Below are positions 56,717-64,000 of a DNA stretch of 64,000 nt, piece after piece. Source of the stretch: Nocardioides aquaticus (GTDB lineage: Bacteria > Actinomycetota > Actinomycetes > Propionibacteriales > Nocardioidaceae). Below the pieces are notes generated by a model. The model had not been told where the DNA came from. It worked only from the letters and a program-made list of their open reading frames with translations, and did no database searches. The position numbers and the translations under genes were made by a program. Every line of letters starts with the position of its first letter. Positions within the stretch are counted from its first letter, which is position 1. The stretch spans positions 868,001-932,000 of the forward strand of contig NZ_CP075371.1 of assembly GCF_018459925.1 (NCBI RefSeq), read 5' to 3'.

Positions 56717-57394
56717 CTACAGGTCCAGCTTGTAGCCCAGCCCGCGCACGGTGACCAGGAACTTCGGCTCGCCCGGGTCGGGCTCGAGCTTGGCGCGCAG
56801 GCGCTTGACGTGGACGTCGAGGGTCTTGGTGTCACCGACGTAGTCGGAGCCCCAGACCCGGTCGATCAGCTGCCCGCGGGTCAGCACCCGGCCGGGGTTG
56901 CGCAGGAACATCTCGAGCAGCTCGAACTCCTTGAGCGGGAGGCGCTGCTCGTGGCCGTCGACGGTCACCACGTGCCGCTCGACGTCCATCCGCACCGGGC
57001 CGGCCTCGAGGGTGTCGGGGGCGACCTCCGTCTCGACCCCGCGCCGCATGACGGCGCGGATCCGGGCCACCAGCTCCCGCGGGGAGTACGGCTTGGTGAC
57101 GTAGTCGTCGGCGCCCAGCTCCAGGCCGACCACCTTGTCGACCTCGTCGTCCTTGGCGGAGACCATGATCACCGGCACCGAGCTGGTCTGCCGGATCGTG
57201 CGGCAGACCTCGGTGCCGGGGATGCCCGGCAGCATGAGGTCGAGCAGGACGACGTCGGCGCCGTTGCGGTCGAACTCCGCCAGGGCGGCGTGCCCGTCGG
57301 CGGCCACGGCCACCTCGAAGCCCTCCCGCCGCAGCATGTACGACAGCGCGTCGCTGTAGCTCTCCTCGTCCTCGACCACGAGTACCCGGGTCAC
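56717..57394 (-). CDS. regX3: OmpR-family response regulator RegX3
   Basis: GTG 57394 follows GGAGGA and overlaps the senX3 stop by 4 bases. The 225-residue protein has a receiver domain with the phospho-acceptor in VVLLDLMLPGIPG and the Lys in YVTKPYSPREL. A C-terminal winged-helix domain (about 130-222) has LTRGQLIDRVWGSDYVGDTKTLDVHVKRLRAKLE. In mycobacteria SenX3-RegX3 controls phosphate-starvation genes together with PhoU-type proteins. The nearby phoU and upstream PHO-box-like repeats agree with that role. Confidence 0.93.
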   Translation of the reverse strand: MTRVLVVEDEESYSDALSYMLRREGFEVAVAADGHAALAEFDRNGADVVLLDLMLPGIPGTEVCRTIRQTSSVPVIMVSAKDDEVDKVVGLELGADDYVTKPYSPRELVARIRAVMRRGVETEVAPDTLEAGPVRMDVERHVVTVDGHEQRLPLKEFELLEMFLRNPGRVLTRGQLIDRVWGSDYVGDTKTLDVHVKRLRAKLEPDPGEPKFLVTVRGLGYKLDL

Positions 57395-58643
57395 GGGCGG
57401 TCCTCCTGCATCTCGTCGGCCGCGGGTGCGGCCGTGGTGTCCATCATGGGGGTCAGGTCGCTCGGGCGGGGTCCGGCGTCGGTCCCGTCGTCGTCCTCGT
57501 CGTCCTCCTCGGGGGCGCCCAGCGGGTGCTCCGGGGCCAGCGGCAGGGTCAGGGTGAAGGTCGACCCGCGGCCCTCCTCGGACCAGACCCGCACCTCGCC
57601 GCCGTGCGTGGCCGCGACGTGCTTGACGATGGACAGGCCCAGGCCGGTGCCGCCGGTGGAGCGGTGGCGTGCGGGGTCGACGCGGTAGAACCGCTCGAAG
57701 ATCCGGTCGATCTCCCCGGCCGGGATGCCGATGCCCTGGTCGACCACGGAGACCTCGAGGTCGTCGCCGACGGCCTTGGTCGAGACGAGCACGGTCGCGC
57801 CGGGCTCGGAGTAGCTGACGGCGTTGGCCACCAGGTTGGCCACGGCGGCCGTGATCTGCTCCTCGTTGCCGTGCACCTTGAGCCCGGTCGGTCCTCCGGT
57901 GACGACGGAGACCTGGCGCGCCGCGGCGTCGATCGCGGAGGTGTCGACGGCGACGCCGATCACCTCGTCGACCGCGACCGGCAGCGGCCGCTCCAGCGGC
58001 TCGTCGCCCTGCAGCCGCGACAGCTCGATGACCTGCTGCACCAGGCGGCTCAGCCGCTCGCCCTCGGTGACCATCCGCAGGGAGAAGCGGCGCACCGCCT
58101 CGGGGTCGTCGGCGCCGTCGTGGATCGCCTCGGCCAGCAGCCGCATCGCGCCGACCGGCGTCTTCAGCTCGTGGCTGACGTTGGCCACGAAGTCGCGGCG
58201 CACCGCCTCGACGCGTCGCTCGCGGGTGCGGTCCTCGACCAGCGCCAGCACCAGGCGGTGCCCCAGGGGGCGATCCGGGCGGTGACGTGGCGCGGCGGCC
58301 CGCCCGAGCGTCCGATGACCAGCTCGGTCTCGCGGATCTGCCCGTCGCGACGGACCCGGGTGACCAGGTCGGCCAGCTCGCCGGCGACCAGCTCGGTGCC
58401 GCGCACCAGCCCCAGGGCGTACGCCGGGGCGCTGGCCTTGACGACGAGGTCGGCGTCGTCGACGACGACCGCGCTGCTGCGCAGCACCGAGAGCACCGCC
58501 GCCACGCCGGGCGGCAGGAGCGGTTCCGGCAGGGCGGTGGTGTCTCGTTGCTGACGGTCGCTGACGTGCCAGGCGAGCACGGCGCCACCGGCCACGACGG
58601 CGCCGATGACCGCCGCCAGGAAGGCCTGCGTCGTCGGGTCCAC
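57391..58643 (-). CDS. senX3: sensor histidine kinase SenX3, with an apparent frameshift
   Basis: The N-terminal half starts at 58643 with DPTTQAFLAAVIGAVVAGG (membrane helix), then a PAS-like domain in one frame. Near 58266-58270 the frame must change to continue with HRLVLALVEDRTRERRVEAV and the kinase core: H-box VSHELKTPVGAMRLL, NLVANAVSYSEPG, DQGIGIP, GTGLGLSIVKHV. The join falls at a G5 run, and adding one base there would restore one continuous protein of about 417 residues. This is either a real mutation or a sequencing error in a homopolymer. The kinase phosphorylates RegX3. Confidence 0.85.
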
Positions 58644-58661
58644 ACCCCGAGCCTAGTGGCG

Positions 58662-58721
58662 GGTCACCCGGGGTTCGCCGAACGGACGCCCGACTCCCCA
58701 CTGTTCACCGCTCGTTCAGCC
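58662..58721. promoter_or_regulatory. PHO-box-like direct repeats between senX3 and phoU
   Basis: GTTCACC (58703) and GTTCAGC (58714) start 11 bases apart, the spacing of Streptomyces PhoP direct-repeat units. Upstream, GGTCACC (58662) and GTTCGCC (58673) form a second, weaker 11-base pair. They lie between divergent senX3 and phoU and could control both. Confidence 0.6.
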
Positions 58722-58774
58722 GATCCCCCCGGCAGGACACCGTGGGGTGGGCCACGGCGCCTAGGGTCGGGGAC

Positions 58775-59428
58775 ATGCGCGACGTCTTCCACGAGCAGCT
58801 CGACGCCATCTTCTCCGACCTCGCGAGCATCTGCCGCAACGTCGAGGCGGCGGTGGGCCTGGCCACCCGCGCCCTCACCGAGGGCGACGCCGAGATCGCG
58901 CAACGCGTGATCAGCGGCGACCGCGAGATCGACCTGGCCCGCGAGCGGGTCGAGGACGCGGCGTTCAACCTGCTGTCCCTGCAGCAGCCCGTCGCCGGTG
59001 ACCTCCGGATGGTCGTGGCCGGCCTGCGGATGGTCAGCGAGCTGGAGCGGATGGGTGACCTGTCGGTCCACGTCGCCAAGATCGCGCGGCTGCGCGTGCC
59101 CGAGGTGGCGGTGCCCCGCGAGGTGCAGCCCACGATCAACAAGATGGCGATGACGGCCGAGGACATGGTCTCCCGCGTCGCGAAGATCATCGTCGACCGC
59201 GACGTCGAGGCCGCCATCGAGCTGGGCCGCGACGACGAGGTGATGGACCAGCTCCGCCGCCAGAGCTTCACCGAGCTGCTCTCCGAGGACTGGTCCCACG
59301 GCGTCGAGGCCGCGGTCGACCTCGCCCTGCTGGGCCGCTACTACGAGCGGATCGCCGACCACGCCGTGTCGGTGGCGCACCGCGTCGTCTTCGTCGTCAC
59401 CGGCGAGTACCCCCGCGCCACGGCCTGA
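58775..59428 (+). CDS. phoU: phosphate signalling protein PhoU
   Basis: ATG 58775 begins the family match (RDVFHEQLDAIFSDL) and gives 217 residues, the normal length. Two repeats of the three-helix PhoU fold carry the metal-site sequences LRMVSELERMGDLSVHVAK and LLGRYYERIADHAVSVAHR. PhoU dampens Pho signalling by linking the phosphate transporter to the sensor kinase. No Pst transporter is adjacent. It is divergent from senX3-regX3 with PHO-box-like repeats between them and ends at a bidirectional terminator. Confidence 0.95.
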   Translation: MRDVFHEQLDAIFSDLASICRNVEAAVGLATRALTEGDAEIAQRVISGDREIDLARERVEDAAFNLLSLQQPVAGDLRMVVAGLRMVSELERMGDLSVHVAKIARLRVPEVAVPREVQPTINKMAMTAEDMVSRVAKIIVDRDVEAAIELGRDDEVMDQLRRQSFTELLSEDWSHGVEAAVDLALLGRYYERIADHAVSVAHRVVFVVTGEYPRATA

Positions 59429-59431
59429 CCC

Positions 59432-59459
59432 GCGTACGGCCGGCGACCCGGCCGTACGC
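59432..59459. terminator. perfect hairpin between phoU and gpmA
   Basis: Arms of 12 bases (59432-59443 and 59448-59459) pair perfectly around the loop CGAC. The two flanking genes converge, so it can serve both. Confidence 0.85.
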
Positions 59460-59485
59460 CCGCAGCCCGTGCCGAGTGTGCGGGG

Positions 59486-60229
59486 TCAGCGACCCTGGCT
59501 GGCGACCGCTGCGGCGGCCGCCTCGGCGGCCTCCGGGTCGAGGTACTCCCCGCCGGGCACGGTCGGGCGCAGGTCGTCGTCGAGGCGGTAGACGAGCGGC
59601 TGACCGGTAGGGATGTTGAGCCCCGCGATGTCGTCGTCGCCGATGCCGTCGAGGTGCTTGACCAGCGCGCGCAGGCTGTTGCCGTGCGCGGCGACGAGCA
59701 CCACCTTGCCCTCGCGCAGGTCGGGCACGACCGCGGACTCCCAGTACGGCAGGAACCGGACGATCACGTCGGCCAGGCACTCGGTGCGCGGCATGTCGTC
59801 GCCGAGGTCGGCGTACTGCGGCAGCCCGGCCTGGGAGTACTCGTCGGCCGGGTCCTGCTCGGGCGGCGGGGTGTCGAAGGACCGGCGCCACAGCATGAAC
59901 TGCTCCTCGCCGTACTCGGCCAGGGTCTGCTTCTTGTCCTTGCCCTGCAGCGCGCCGTAGTGGCGCTCGTTCAGCCGCCAGGACCGGCGTACGGGGATCC
60001 AGTGCCGGTCGGCCTCGTCCAGCGCGAGGTGCGCGGTGCTGATCGCGCGGCGCAGCAGCGAGGTGTGCACGACGTCGGGCAGGACGCCGGCCTCCCGCAG
60101 CAGCCGTCCGCCGGCCGCGGCCTCACCCCGGCCCTTGTCGTTCAGCGGCACGTCGACCCAGCCGGTGAACAGGTTCTTGGCGTTCCACTCGCTCTCGCCG
60201 TGGCGGAGCAGGACCAGGGTGTGAGTCAT
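59486..60229 (-). CDS. gpmA: 2,3-bisphosphoglycerate-dependent phosphoglycerate mutase
   Basis: ATG 60229 follows AGAGG and gives 247 residues. [20 protein letters not shown] holds the catalytic His. [28 protein letters not shown] and [20 protein letters not shown], with the second His, complete the active site. It interconverts 3- and 2-phosphoglycerate in glycolysis. The gene order near senX3/regX3 matches Rv0489-Rv0491 in M. tuberculosis. It lies 10 bases after a lipoprotein gene on the same strand and may be co-transcribed with it. Confidence 0.95.
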   Translation of the reverse strand: MTHTLVLLRHGESEWNAKNLFTGWVDVPLNDKGRGEAAAGGRLLREAGVLPDVVHTSLLRRAISTAHLALDEADRHWIPVRRSWRLNERHYGALQGKDKKQTLAEYGEEQFMLWRRSFDTPPPEQDPADEYSQAGLPQYADLGDDMPRTECLADVIVRFLPYWESAVVPDLREGKVVLVAAHGNSLRALVKHLDGIGDDDIAGLNIPTGQPLVYRLDDDLRPTVPGGEYLDPEAAEAAAAAVASQGR

Positions 60230-60239
60230 CGGGTGCCTC

Positions 60240-60875
60240 TCAGTGGTGGAACGGCTCGGGCAGGACGCAGTCCCAGGCGTTCGAGTCGGACTCGAGCTGC
60301 TCGCCCGGCTCCTCGGTGCCCTCCGGCTCCTCGAGCTGGGGGTCCGCGGCCTCGGGCTGCAGGGCGTCGGCGTCGGAGGAGGTGTCGACACCCTCCCACT
60401 GACGGCAGCCGGGCACGACCGGGACGTTGAGGTCGATGGTGGTGCCGTCGTCCAGGGTGTACTCGATCGGCGCGAAGTCGCCCGGGACGAAGTCGCCCTC
60501 GACGGGGATGCCGCCGACGCCGACGCCCTCCTGGTCGGTGGTGGTGACCCGGTCCAGCGGCGGGACCTCGATCGGCTCGAAGGACGGGGCGTCGACGACG
60601 GGCTCGCCGGTGCCGGCCAGCGACTCGACCGTCGCGGCCGACTCCGGGCTCTGGTTGACGAAGGTGGTCACCAGCGTGCCGGAGCCGGGCTGGGCGGAGA
60701 CCAGCACGACGCCGATCGCGTCGAGCGTCCCGCCGCGCTCACCCACGTCGTGCGAGATCGTGTTGACCTGGTTGGTCTGGTAGTCGAAGCCGCACGAGGC
60801 CAGCGCCGGGGCGCCGATCACGAGCAGCGCCGCCGCCGGGACGAGGCGGCGGGCGAGGGGAGATCGGCGAGTCAT
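60240..60875 (-). CDS. predicted lipoprotein, function unknown
   Basis: ATG 60875 gives 211 residues. The signal peptide ([21 protein letters not shown]) ends in a lipobox LASC, so the mature protein begins at Cys with [12 protein letters not shown]. The middle (about 45-150) is a beta-rich domain with [21 protein letters not shown], and the C-terminal third is acidic. The pattern resembles small actinobacterial lipoproteins of the DUF461/copper-chaperone-like group, but this is uncertain. It is attached to the outer face of the membrane and lies upstream of gpmA. Confidence 0.75.
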   Translation of the reverse strand: MTRRSPLARRLVPAAALLVIGAPALASCGFDYQTNQVNTISHDVGERGGTLDAIGVVLVSAQPGSGTLVTTFVNQSPESAATVESLAGTGEPVVDAPSFEPIEVPPLDRVTTTDQEGVGVGGIPVEGDFVPGDFAPIEYTLDDGTTIDLNVPVVPGCRQWEGVDTSSDADALQPEAADPQLEEPEGTEEPGEQLESDSNAWDCVLPEPFHH

Positions 60876-60987
60876 GTCAGCTGGCTCTTCTCGGTCTGCG
60901 GGAGGTCGTGGACCGACCGGGGTCGGCAGGGCAAGCCTAGCGTCCGGGCGCCGCACCCCGACGGCTGCTCCCGGGCCCGGGCGCGGG

Positions 60988-61929
60988 TCAGGCGGTGAAG
61001 CCGTCGCCCAGGCCGAGGACGACGAGCGCGGCGGCCAGGGCGAGCGCCAGCAGGCCGCCGACGAGCAGCACGCGGCTGGCACCGATCCTGAGGGCGACAC
61101 GGACCGGCAGCGTGCGCCAGCCCTCCTCGTGGTCGACCACGAGACCGGGGGCGGAGCGGGCCAGGTGGACCGCGACGCCGAGCAGGGCGGCGAGCACGGT
61201 GACCAGGACCGACGGGGGCGAGCCGAGGTGGTCGCCGCCCCAGCCGCCGTAGGTCAGGTAGGCCGGGTAGAGCCCGAAGGACACCGCCCAGGGCACCCAC
61301 GACAGGACGCCGCCGCGGAGCACCAGGTTGCCGAGCAGGGTGACCAGCAGGGCCGCGAGGTACGTCAGCCCGGCGACCACGCCCGTGCTGATCGCCAGCG
61401 GCACGACGAGCAGCACGCCGCAGGCGATCGAGAACCACACCGTGCCCGGGTCCAGGTCGGGCACGGTCAACGGTTTGCGGCCGGCGTGGTGGCGGCGGTC
61501 GCGGTCGCGGTCGACGAGGTCGTGGTGCCACCCGGCGACGACCTGGCCGACCAGCACGGTCGCCGCGACGACGGCGGCCTCCTGGGTGGCGCGGCCGAGC
61601 AGCAGCGCGCCGGCGCCGAGGGCGGCGGCGGTGAGCAGGGCCTGGCGCGGGTGGGCCGCGCGCAGCAGGAGCAGCGGCCACCACCGGCGTACGCCCGCGA
61701 GCCGGCCCCCGTCCGAGGTCGGCGCCGCGGTCCCGCCCGTCGTCCCGTCCGTCGTCCCGTCCGCGGGCGCCGGCGCGGGTCGCTCGGCCAGCGCCGTGCC
61801 CCCGCCGCCGGGCCCGCCCGGGGTCTCCGTGGTCGGGCGGACCGGCGGGCCGCCGGGTCGTACGGGCGCCGCCGGCGCCGTCGTCTGCGCCGTCGCCTGG
61901 GCGGCCTCGCGCCGCTGCTTCCTCCGCAT
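60988..61929 (-). CDS. UbiA-family prenyltransferase-like membrane protein
   Basis: The 313-residue protein has a Pro/Thr/Gly-rich N-terminal tail of about 75 residues, then about eight membrane helices. GWHHDLVDRDRDRRHHAGRKPLT corresponds to the first Asp-rich motif of UbiA enzymes, although the leading Asn is a His. VHLARSAPGLVVDHEEGWRTLPVRVALRIG takes the place of the second motif. UbiA enzymes transfer polyprenyl groups to aromatic or lipid acceptors. Substrate cannot be assigned; SCO3242-type proteins are the closest in style. It is upstream of the lipoprotein gene. Confidence 0.75.
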   Translation of the reverse strand: MRRKQRREAAQATAQTTAPAAPVRPGGPPVRPTTETPGGPGGGGTALAERPAPAPADGTTDGTTGGTAAPTSDGGRLAGVRRWWPLLLLRAAHPRQALLTAAALGAGALLLGRATQEAAVVAATVLVGQVVAGWHHDLVDRDRDRRHHAGRKPLTVPDLDPGTVWFSIACGVLLVVPLAISTGVVAGLTYLAALLVTLLGNLVLRGGVLSWVPWAVSFGLYPAYLTYGGWGGDHLGSPPSVLVTVLAALLGVAVHLARSAPGLVVDHEEGWRTLPVRVALRIGASRVLLVGGLLALALAAALVVLGLGDGFTA

Positions 61930-62148
61930 GCGCGCAGTATCGCCGAGCGCGGGCCGATGTGGGCCACCTCACCACGATCCGGCCCGTCCCGGGCGCGCCG
62001 ACCTGCGACAACGGGCCCCGAGGGGGTCCCGAAGGGGGTGGCGCACGGGGTCCCAGGACCCTTCCGGCACCACACAATTCTCGCGGTGTCAAGCCCGACC
62101 GAGCCTCTGACCTGCACAAACGCGGCGATCAAGGGTCGAAGGTCGTGG

Positions 62149-62154
62149 TAAAGT
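62149..62154 (+). promoter_or_regulatory. probable carD -10 element
   Basis: TAAAGT lies about 30 bases before the carD ATG, with a transcription start expected near 62161 and AGGAAGGGG as ribosome site. The -35 at about 62126 (CGATCA) is weak. Confidence 0.5.
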
Positions 62155-62183
62155 AGGGATCCCTAGGAAGGGGTACATCACAT

Positions 62184-62669
62184 ATGGCATTCACCGTCGG
62201 CGAAACGGTCGTCTACCCGAACCACGGCGCAGCGGTCATCGAGGACATCGAGACCCGCACGATCAAGGGCGAGGACCGCGAGTACCTGGTTCTTCGCATC
62301 GCCGCCCAGCAGGACCTCGTGGTCCGCGTCCCGTCCTGCAACCTCGACCTCGTCGGCGTGCGCGACGTGGTCGACAAGGAGGGCCTTGACCGGGTCTTCG
62401 ACGTGCTCCGTGCCGAGCACGTGGAGGAGCCGACCAACTGGTCGCGCCGCTACAAGGCGAACCTCGAGAAGCTGCACAGCGGCGACGTCATGAAGGTCTC
62501 CGAGGTCGTCCGCGACCTGTGGCGTCGTGAGCGCGACCGCGGCCTGTCGGCCGGGGAGAAGCGGATGCTGGCCAAGGCCCGCCAGATCCTCGTCTCCGAG
62601 CTCGCGCTGGCCGAGTCCACCAACGAGGACAAGGCCGAGTCGATCCTCGACGAGGTCCTTGCCGGCTGA
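62184..62669 (+). CDS. carD: CarD-family transcriptional regulator
   Basis: The 161-residue protein has the normal CarD length and domains. An N-terminal RNA-polymerase-interacting domain spans residues 1-60 ([25 protein letters not shown]). A C-terminal helical DNA-binding domain has [28 protein letters not shown] and the conserved Trp that wedges open promoters. CarD stabilises open complexes at rRNA and many other promoters and is essential in mycobacteria. In many actinobacteria carD is followed by ispD; here a degraded IspD-like gene is inserted between them, with ispD on the opposite strand. Confidence 0.96.
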   Translation: MAFTVGETVVYPNHGAAVIEDIETRTIKGEDREYLVLRIAAQQDLVVRVPSCNLDLVGVRDVVDKEGLDRVFDVLRAEHVEEPTNWSRRYKANLEKLHSGDVMKVSEVVRDLWRRERDRGLSAGEKRMLAKARQILVSELALAESTNEDKAESILDEVLAG

Positions 62670-62700
62670 TCGGCACCGCACCACCCTGCTCCACGACGAC

Positions 62701-62731
62701 GGCCCCCGCGACCACCACGGTCCCGGGGGCC
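62701..62731. terminator. hairpin after carD
   Basis: GGCCCCC (62701) pairs with GGGGGCC (62725), with an inner ACC/GGT pairing and a GCG/CCC mismatch. It lies about 30 bases after the carD stop. Confidence 0.65.
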
Positions 62732-62774
62732 GCGTCGCGCCCGGACGGGCCCGGCGGCCCGTACGCTGCCGCGG

Positions 62775-63383
62775 GTGAGCACCTACCTGCTGGTCGACGA
62801 CGCCGACGACGACGAGGCGCCGCCGGCCTCGCTCGGGACCGTGGCCGAGCAGGGCCGCGGCTCGCTGCCGTTCGCGCTGCTGCACGGCGAGGCGCTGGTG
62901 GCCTGCGCCGCGTGGGCGATGGGCGAGGCCGGGGTGCACCTGGTCGACATCGGCACCCCGTGGTCCTCGGTGGTCGCGGCGGAGGAGCCGTTCGTGCTCC
63001 ACGACAGCCTGTGCCCGATGACGCCGCCGGCCTTCCTGGCCGCCTGCGTGCGTGAGGCGCTGGCCACCGGCGAGGTCGTGGTCGGCGTGCGGACGGTGAC
63101 CGACACCGTCAAGCGGGTCGAGGACGGCGTCGTGGGGGAGACCGTCGACCGGGACGCCGTGTGGGCGGTGACGTCGCCGCTGGTGCTGCCGCCCGACGTG
63201 GTCGCCTCGCTGGAGGGCGAGGGGGGACCGGCTGCGCTGTCGCCGGACCTCGACCTGGCCGAGCTGCTCGCCGCCCTCGGGCGGCGGGGGCCCGTACGTC
63301 ATCTCGAGGCGCCGGGCGAGGGTCGGCGGGTGTCGACCGAGGACGACGTCGAGGTGCTCGCCGCGCTGACCGGCCCGCGCTGA
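62775..63383 (+). CDS. IspD-like protein lacking the nucleotide-binding motif
   Basis: GTG 62775 gives 202 residues. The middle and C-terminal parts resemble IspD cytidylyltransferases: VLHDSLCPMTPPAFLAACVREAL replaces the HDAARP block, and VRTVTDTVKRVEDGVVGETVDRDAVW matches the VTDTIK...TVDR block. LPFALLHGEALVACAAWA parallels the start of helix 2. The essential GxGxR nucleotide loop and the Gln-Thr-Pro-Gln block are missing. It is therefore probably a non-catalytic paralog. TACGCT 7 bases before the GTG suggests leaderless transcription. It faces the true ispD. Confidence 0.75.
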   Translation: MSTYLLVDDADDDEAPPASLGTVAEQGRGSLPFALLHGEALVACAAWAMGEAGVHLVDIGTPWSSVVAAEEPFVLHDSLCPMTPPAFLAACVREALATGEVVVGVRTVTDTVKRVEDGVVGETVDRDAVWAVTSPLVLPPDVVASLEGEGGPAALSPDLDLAELLAALGRRGPVRHLEAPGEGRRVSTEDDVEVLAALTGPR

Positions 63384-63406
63384 CCGGCCAACGCTGACCG
63401 GCCAAC
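63365..63406 (+). repeat. 14-bp tandem repeat, three copies
   Basis: GCTGACCGGCCCGC is followed by two perfect GCTGACCGGCCAAC copies. The first lies in the end of the IspD-like gene and the others just after its stop. Confidence 0.85.
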
Positions 63407-63414
63407 GACGACCG

Positions 63415-63520
63415 CGTCCTTCTCCACAGGGGTGCCGCCGGCGTTGACACCGCTCGCAGGTCTGAGGCGCTCGGAATCCTGCGTGCGGTGTCAACGCGGA
63501 CCGGGACCCTGTGGAGGACG
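63415..63520. repeat. large inverted repeat between convergent ispD-like and ispD genes
   Basis: The inner arms 63441-63460 and 63478-63497 match at 19 of 20 positions around a 17-base loop. Outer arms (CGTCCT...CCACAGGG near 63415-63432 and CCCTGTGGAGGACG near 63507-63520) pair with small bulges. It may be a bidirectional terminator, but it is much longer than others here and resembles a non-autonomous element. Confidence 0.75.
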
Positions 63521-63537
63521 GTCCCTGGAGGGCCGGG

Positions 63538-64000
63538 TCAGAGGGTGGCGAGCAGCGCCGCGGCCAGCGCGAGGTCGTCGGCCACGGTCACCTTGAGGTT
63601 GCGCGAGGAGCCGGCGACGAGGACGACGTGCAGGTCGCCGTCGGCGTACCGCTCCAGCACGCCCGCGGTGTCCGTGGCCGCGAACCCCTCGGCCCGGGCC
63701 CGGTCGAAGCCGGCGAGCAGCGGGCCGGCCCGGAAGGCCTGCGGGGTCTGCACGGCCACGGTGGCGCCGGTGACCGGGCGGGGGTCGTCGCGGCTGACCA
63801 GGGCGGTGACGGCGACGCCCGGGACGGCGCCGCCGTGCTGCCGGGCGGCGTCGACGACCGCGGTGAACAGTTCCGGCGGGGCGAGCGGGCGGGCGCCGTC
63901 GTGGATGGCGACCACGTCGACCGCACCGTCCTCGACGTCGGCACGCAGCACCTCGAGCGCCGCGGCCTCGGAGTCCGGCCGGGTCGCCCCGCCGGTCACC
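63538..64000 (-). CDS. ispD: 2-C-methyl-D-erythritol 4-phosphate cytidylyltransferase, 3' part
   Basis: The frame is open to the window edge, so the N-terminus with the nucleotide loop is missing; about 154 residues are visible. VVAIHDGARPLAPPELFTAVVDAA, PGVAVTALVSRDD, VQTPQAFRAGPLLAGF, TDTAGVLERYADGDLHVV and SRNLKVTVADDLALAAALL are all standard IspD blocks. The enzyme makes CDP-ME in the non-mevalonate isoprenoid pathway. Unlike the neighbouring IspD-like gene, it keeps the HDGARP and QTPQ active-site segments. The start lies beyond the window. Confidence 0.93.
   Translation of the reverse strand, partial: VTGGATRPDSEAAALEVLRADVEDGAVDVVAIHDGARPLAPPELFTAVVDAARQHGGAVPGVAVTALVSRDDPRPVTGATVAVQTPQAFRAGPLLAGFDRARAEGFAATDTAGVLERYADGDLHVVLVAGSSRNLKVTVADDLALAAALLATL

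Noticed and set aside
57391..58701. Separate Arg-rich 436-residue kinase starting at 58701
   Set aside because: Its first 145 residues are the wrong frame of senX3. The true N-terminus with membrane helix and PAS lies in the other frame up to the G5 run.
63298..63315. Further copy of the 22-bp repeat inside the IspD-like gene
   Set aside because: Eighteen bases match the B/C junction, but there is no second unit and the codons read as normal protein. It may be chance or a remnant.

Overview
The window is about 64 kb of very GC-rich, densely coded DNA. Gene content points to a Nocardioides-like actinobacterium (Propionibacteriales): mycothiol synthesis (mshA), a SenX3/RegX3/PhoU phosphate system, carD next to ispD, F420-type oxidoreductases, a WhiG/FliA sigma factor with an RsiG-like partner, many GTG/TTG starts, many GTGA stop/start overlaps, and several genes that look leaderless. 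Species is not provable from this sequence. I see no tRNA, rRNA, CRISPR array, phage or complete insertion sequence.

Layout. 0-3.2 kb: envelope/stress genes (DUF2382 tail, small membrane proteins, a TM-helix channel-like protein). 3.2-8.6 kb: LuxR regulator, then SRPBCC / FAD oxidoreductase / metallo-beta-lactamase-fold genes facing an epimerase and a Rieske protein. 8.9-14.9 kb: a GAF-ANTAR protein, three histidine kinases without adjacent response regulators, and an SGNH hydrolase. 15.0-23.6 kb: two large secreted zinc proteases around an HTH regulator and an MFS transporter. 23.8-28.9 kb: a glycolate/glyoxylate locus (glcD, IclR regulator, glcB, glcG-like) with shared TTCC-N7-GGAA operators. 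29-34.8 kb: typA, a heliorhodopsin, a PPOX oxidoreductase, an XRE regulator and an alpha/beta hydrolase. 34.9-42.5 kb: MMPL exporter, an M4 protease fused to an emfourin-like inhibitor domain, an EamA transporter, a racemase and an SDR. 42.6-44.5 kb: mshA-ybjN. 44.5-49.5 kb: a cyclic di-GMP block (EAL protein, pseudo-receiver, GGDEF protein with a damaged EAL site, RsiG-like anti-sigma, WhiG/FliA sigma). 49.5-56.7 kb: EamA transporter, the Entner-Doudoroff operon zwf-edd-eda facing a ROK repressor, and a mycothiol-dependent isomerase-like gene. 56.7-64 kb: regX3-senX3 (senX3 frameshifted as given), phoU, gpmA, a lipoprotein, a UbiA-type protein, carD, a degraded IspD-like protein and the 3' part of ispD.

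The most unusual non-coding signal is a family of 22-bp tandem units, mostly in a fixed A-B-C order, at ten places. They lie between genes, usually touching a stop codon, and in one case supply the stop codon. The most interesting gene block is the c-di-GMP/RsiG/WhiG locus, where the RsiG-like protein keeps both copies of the published c-di-GMP-binding spacing with substitutions at the Gln position. Next are the heliorhodopsin, the protease-inhibitor fusion, and the IspD-like pseudoenzyme facing the true ispD.
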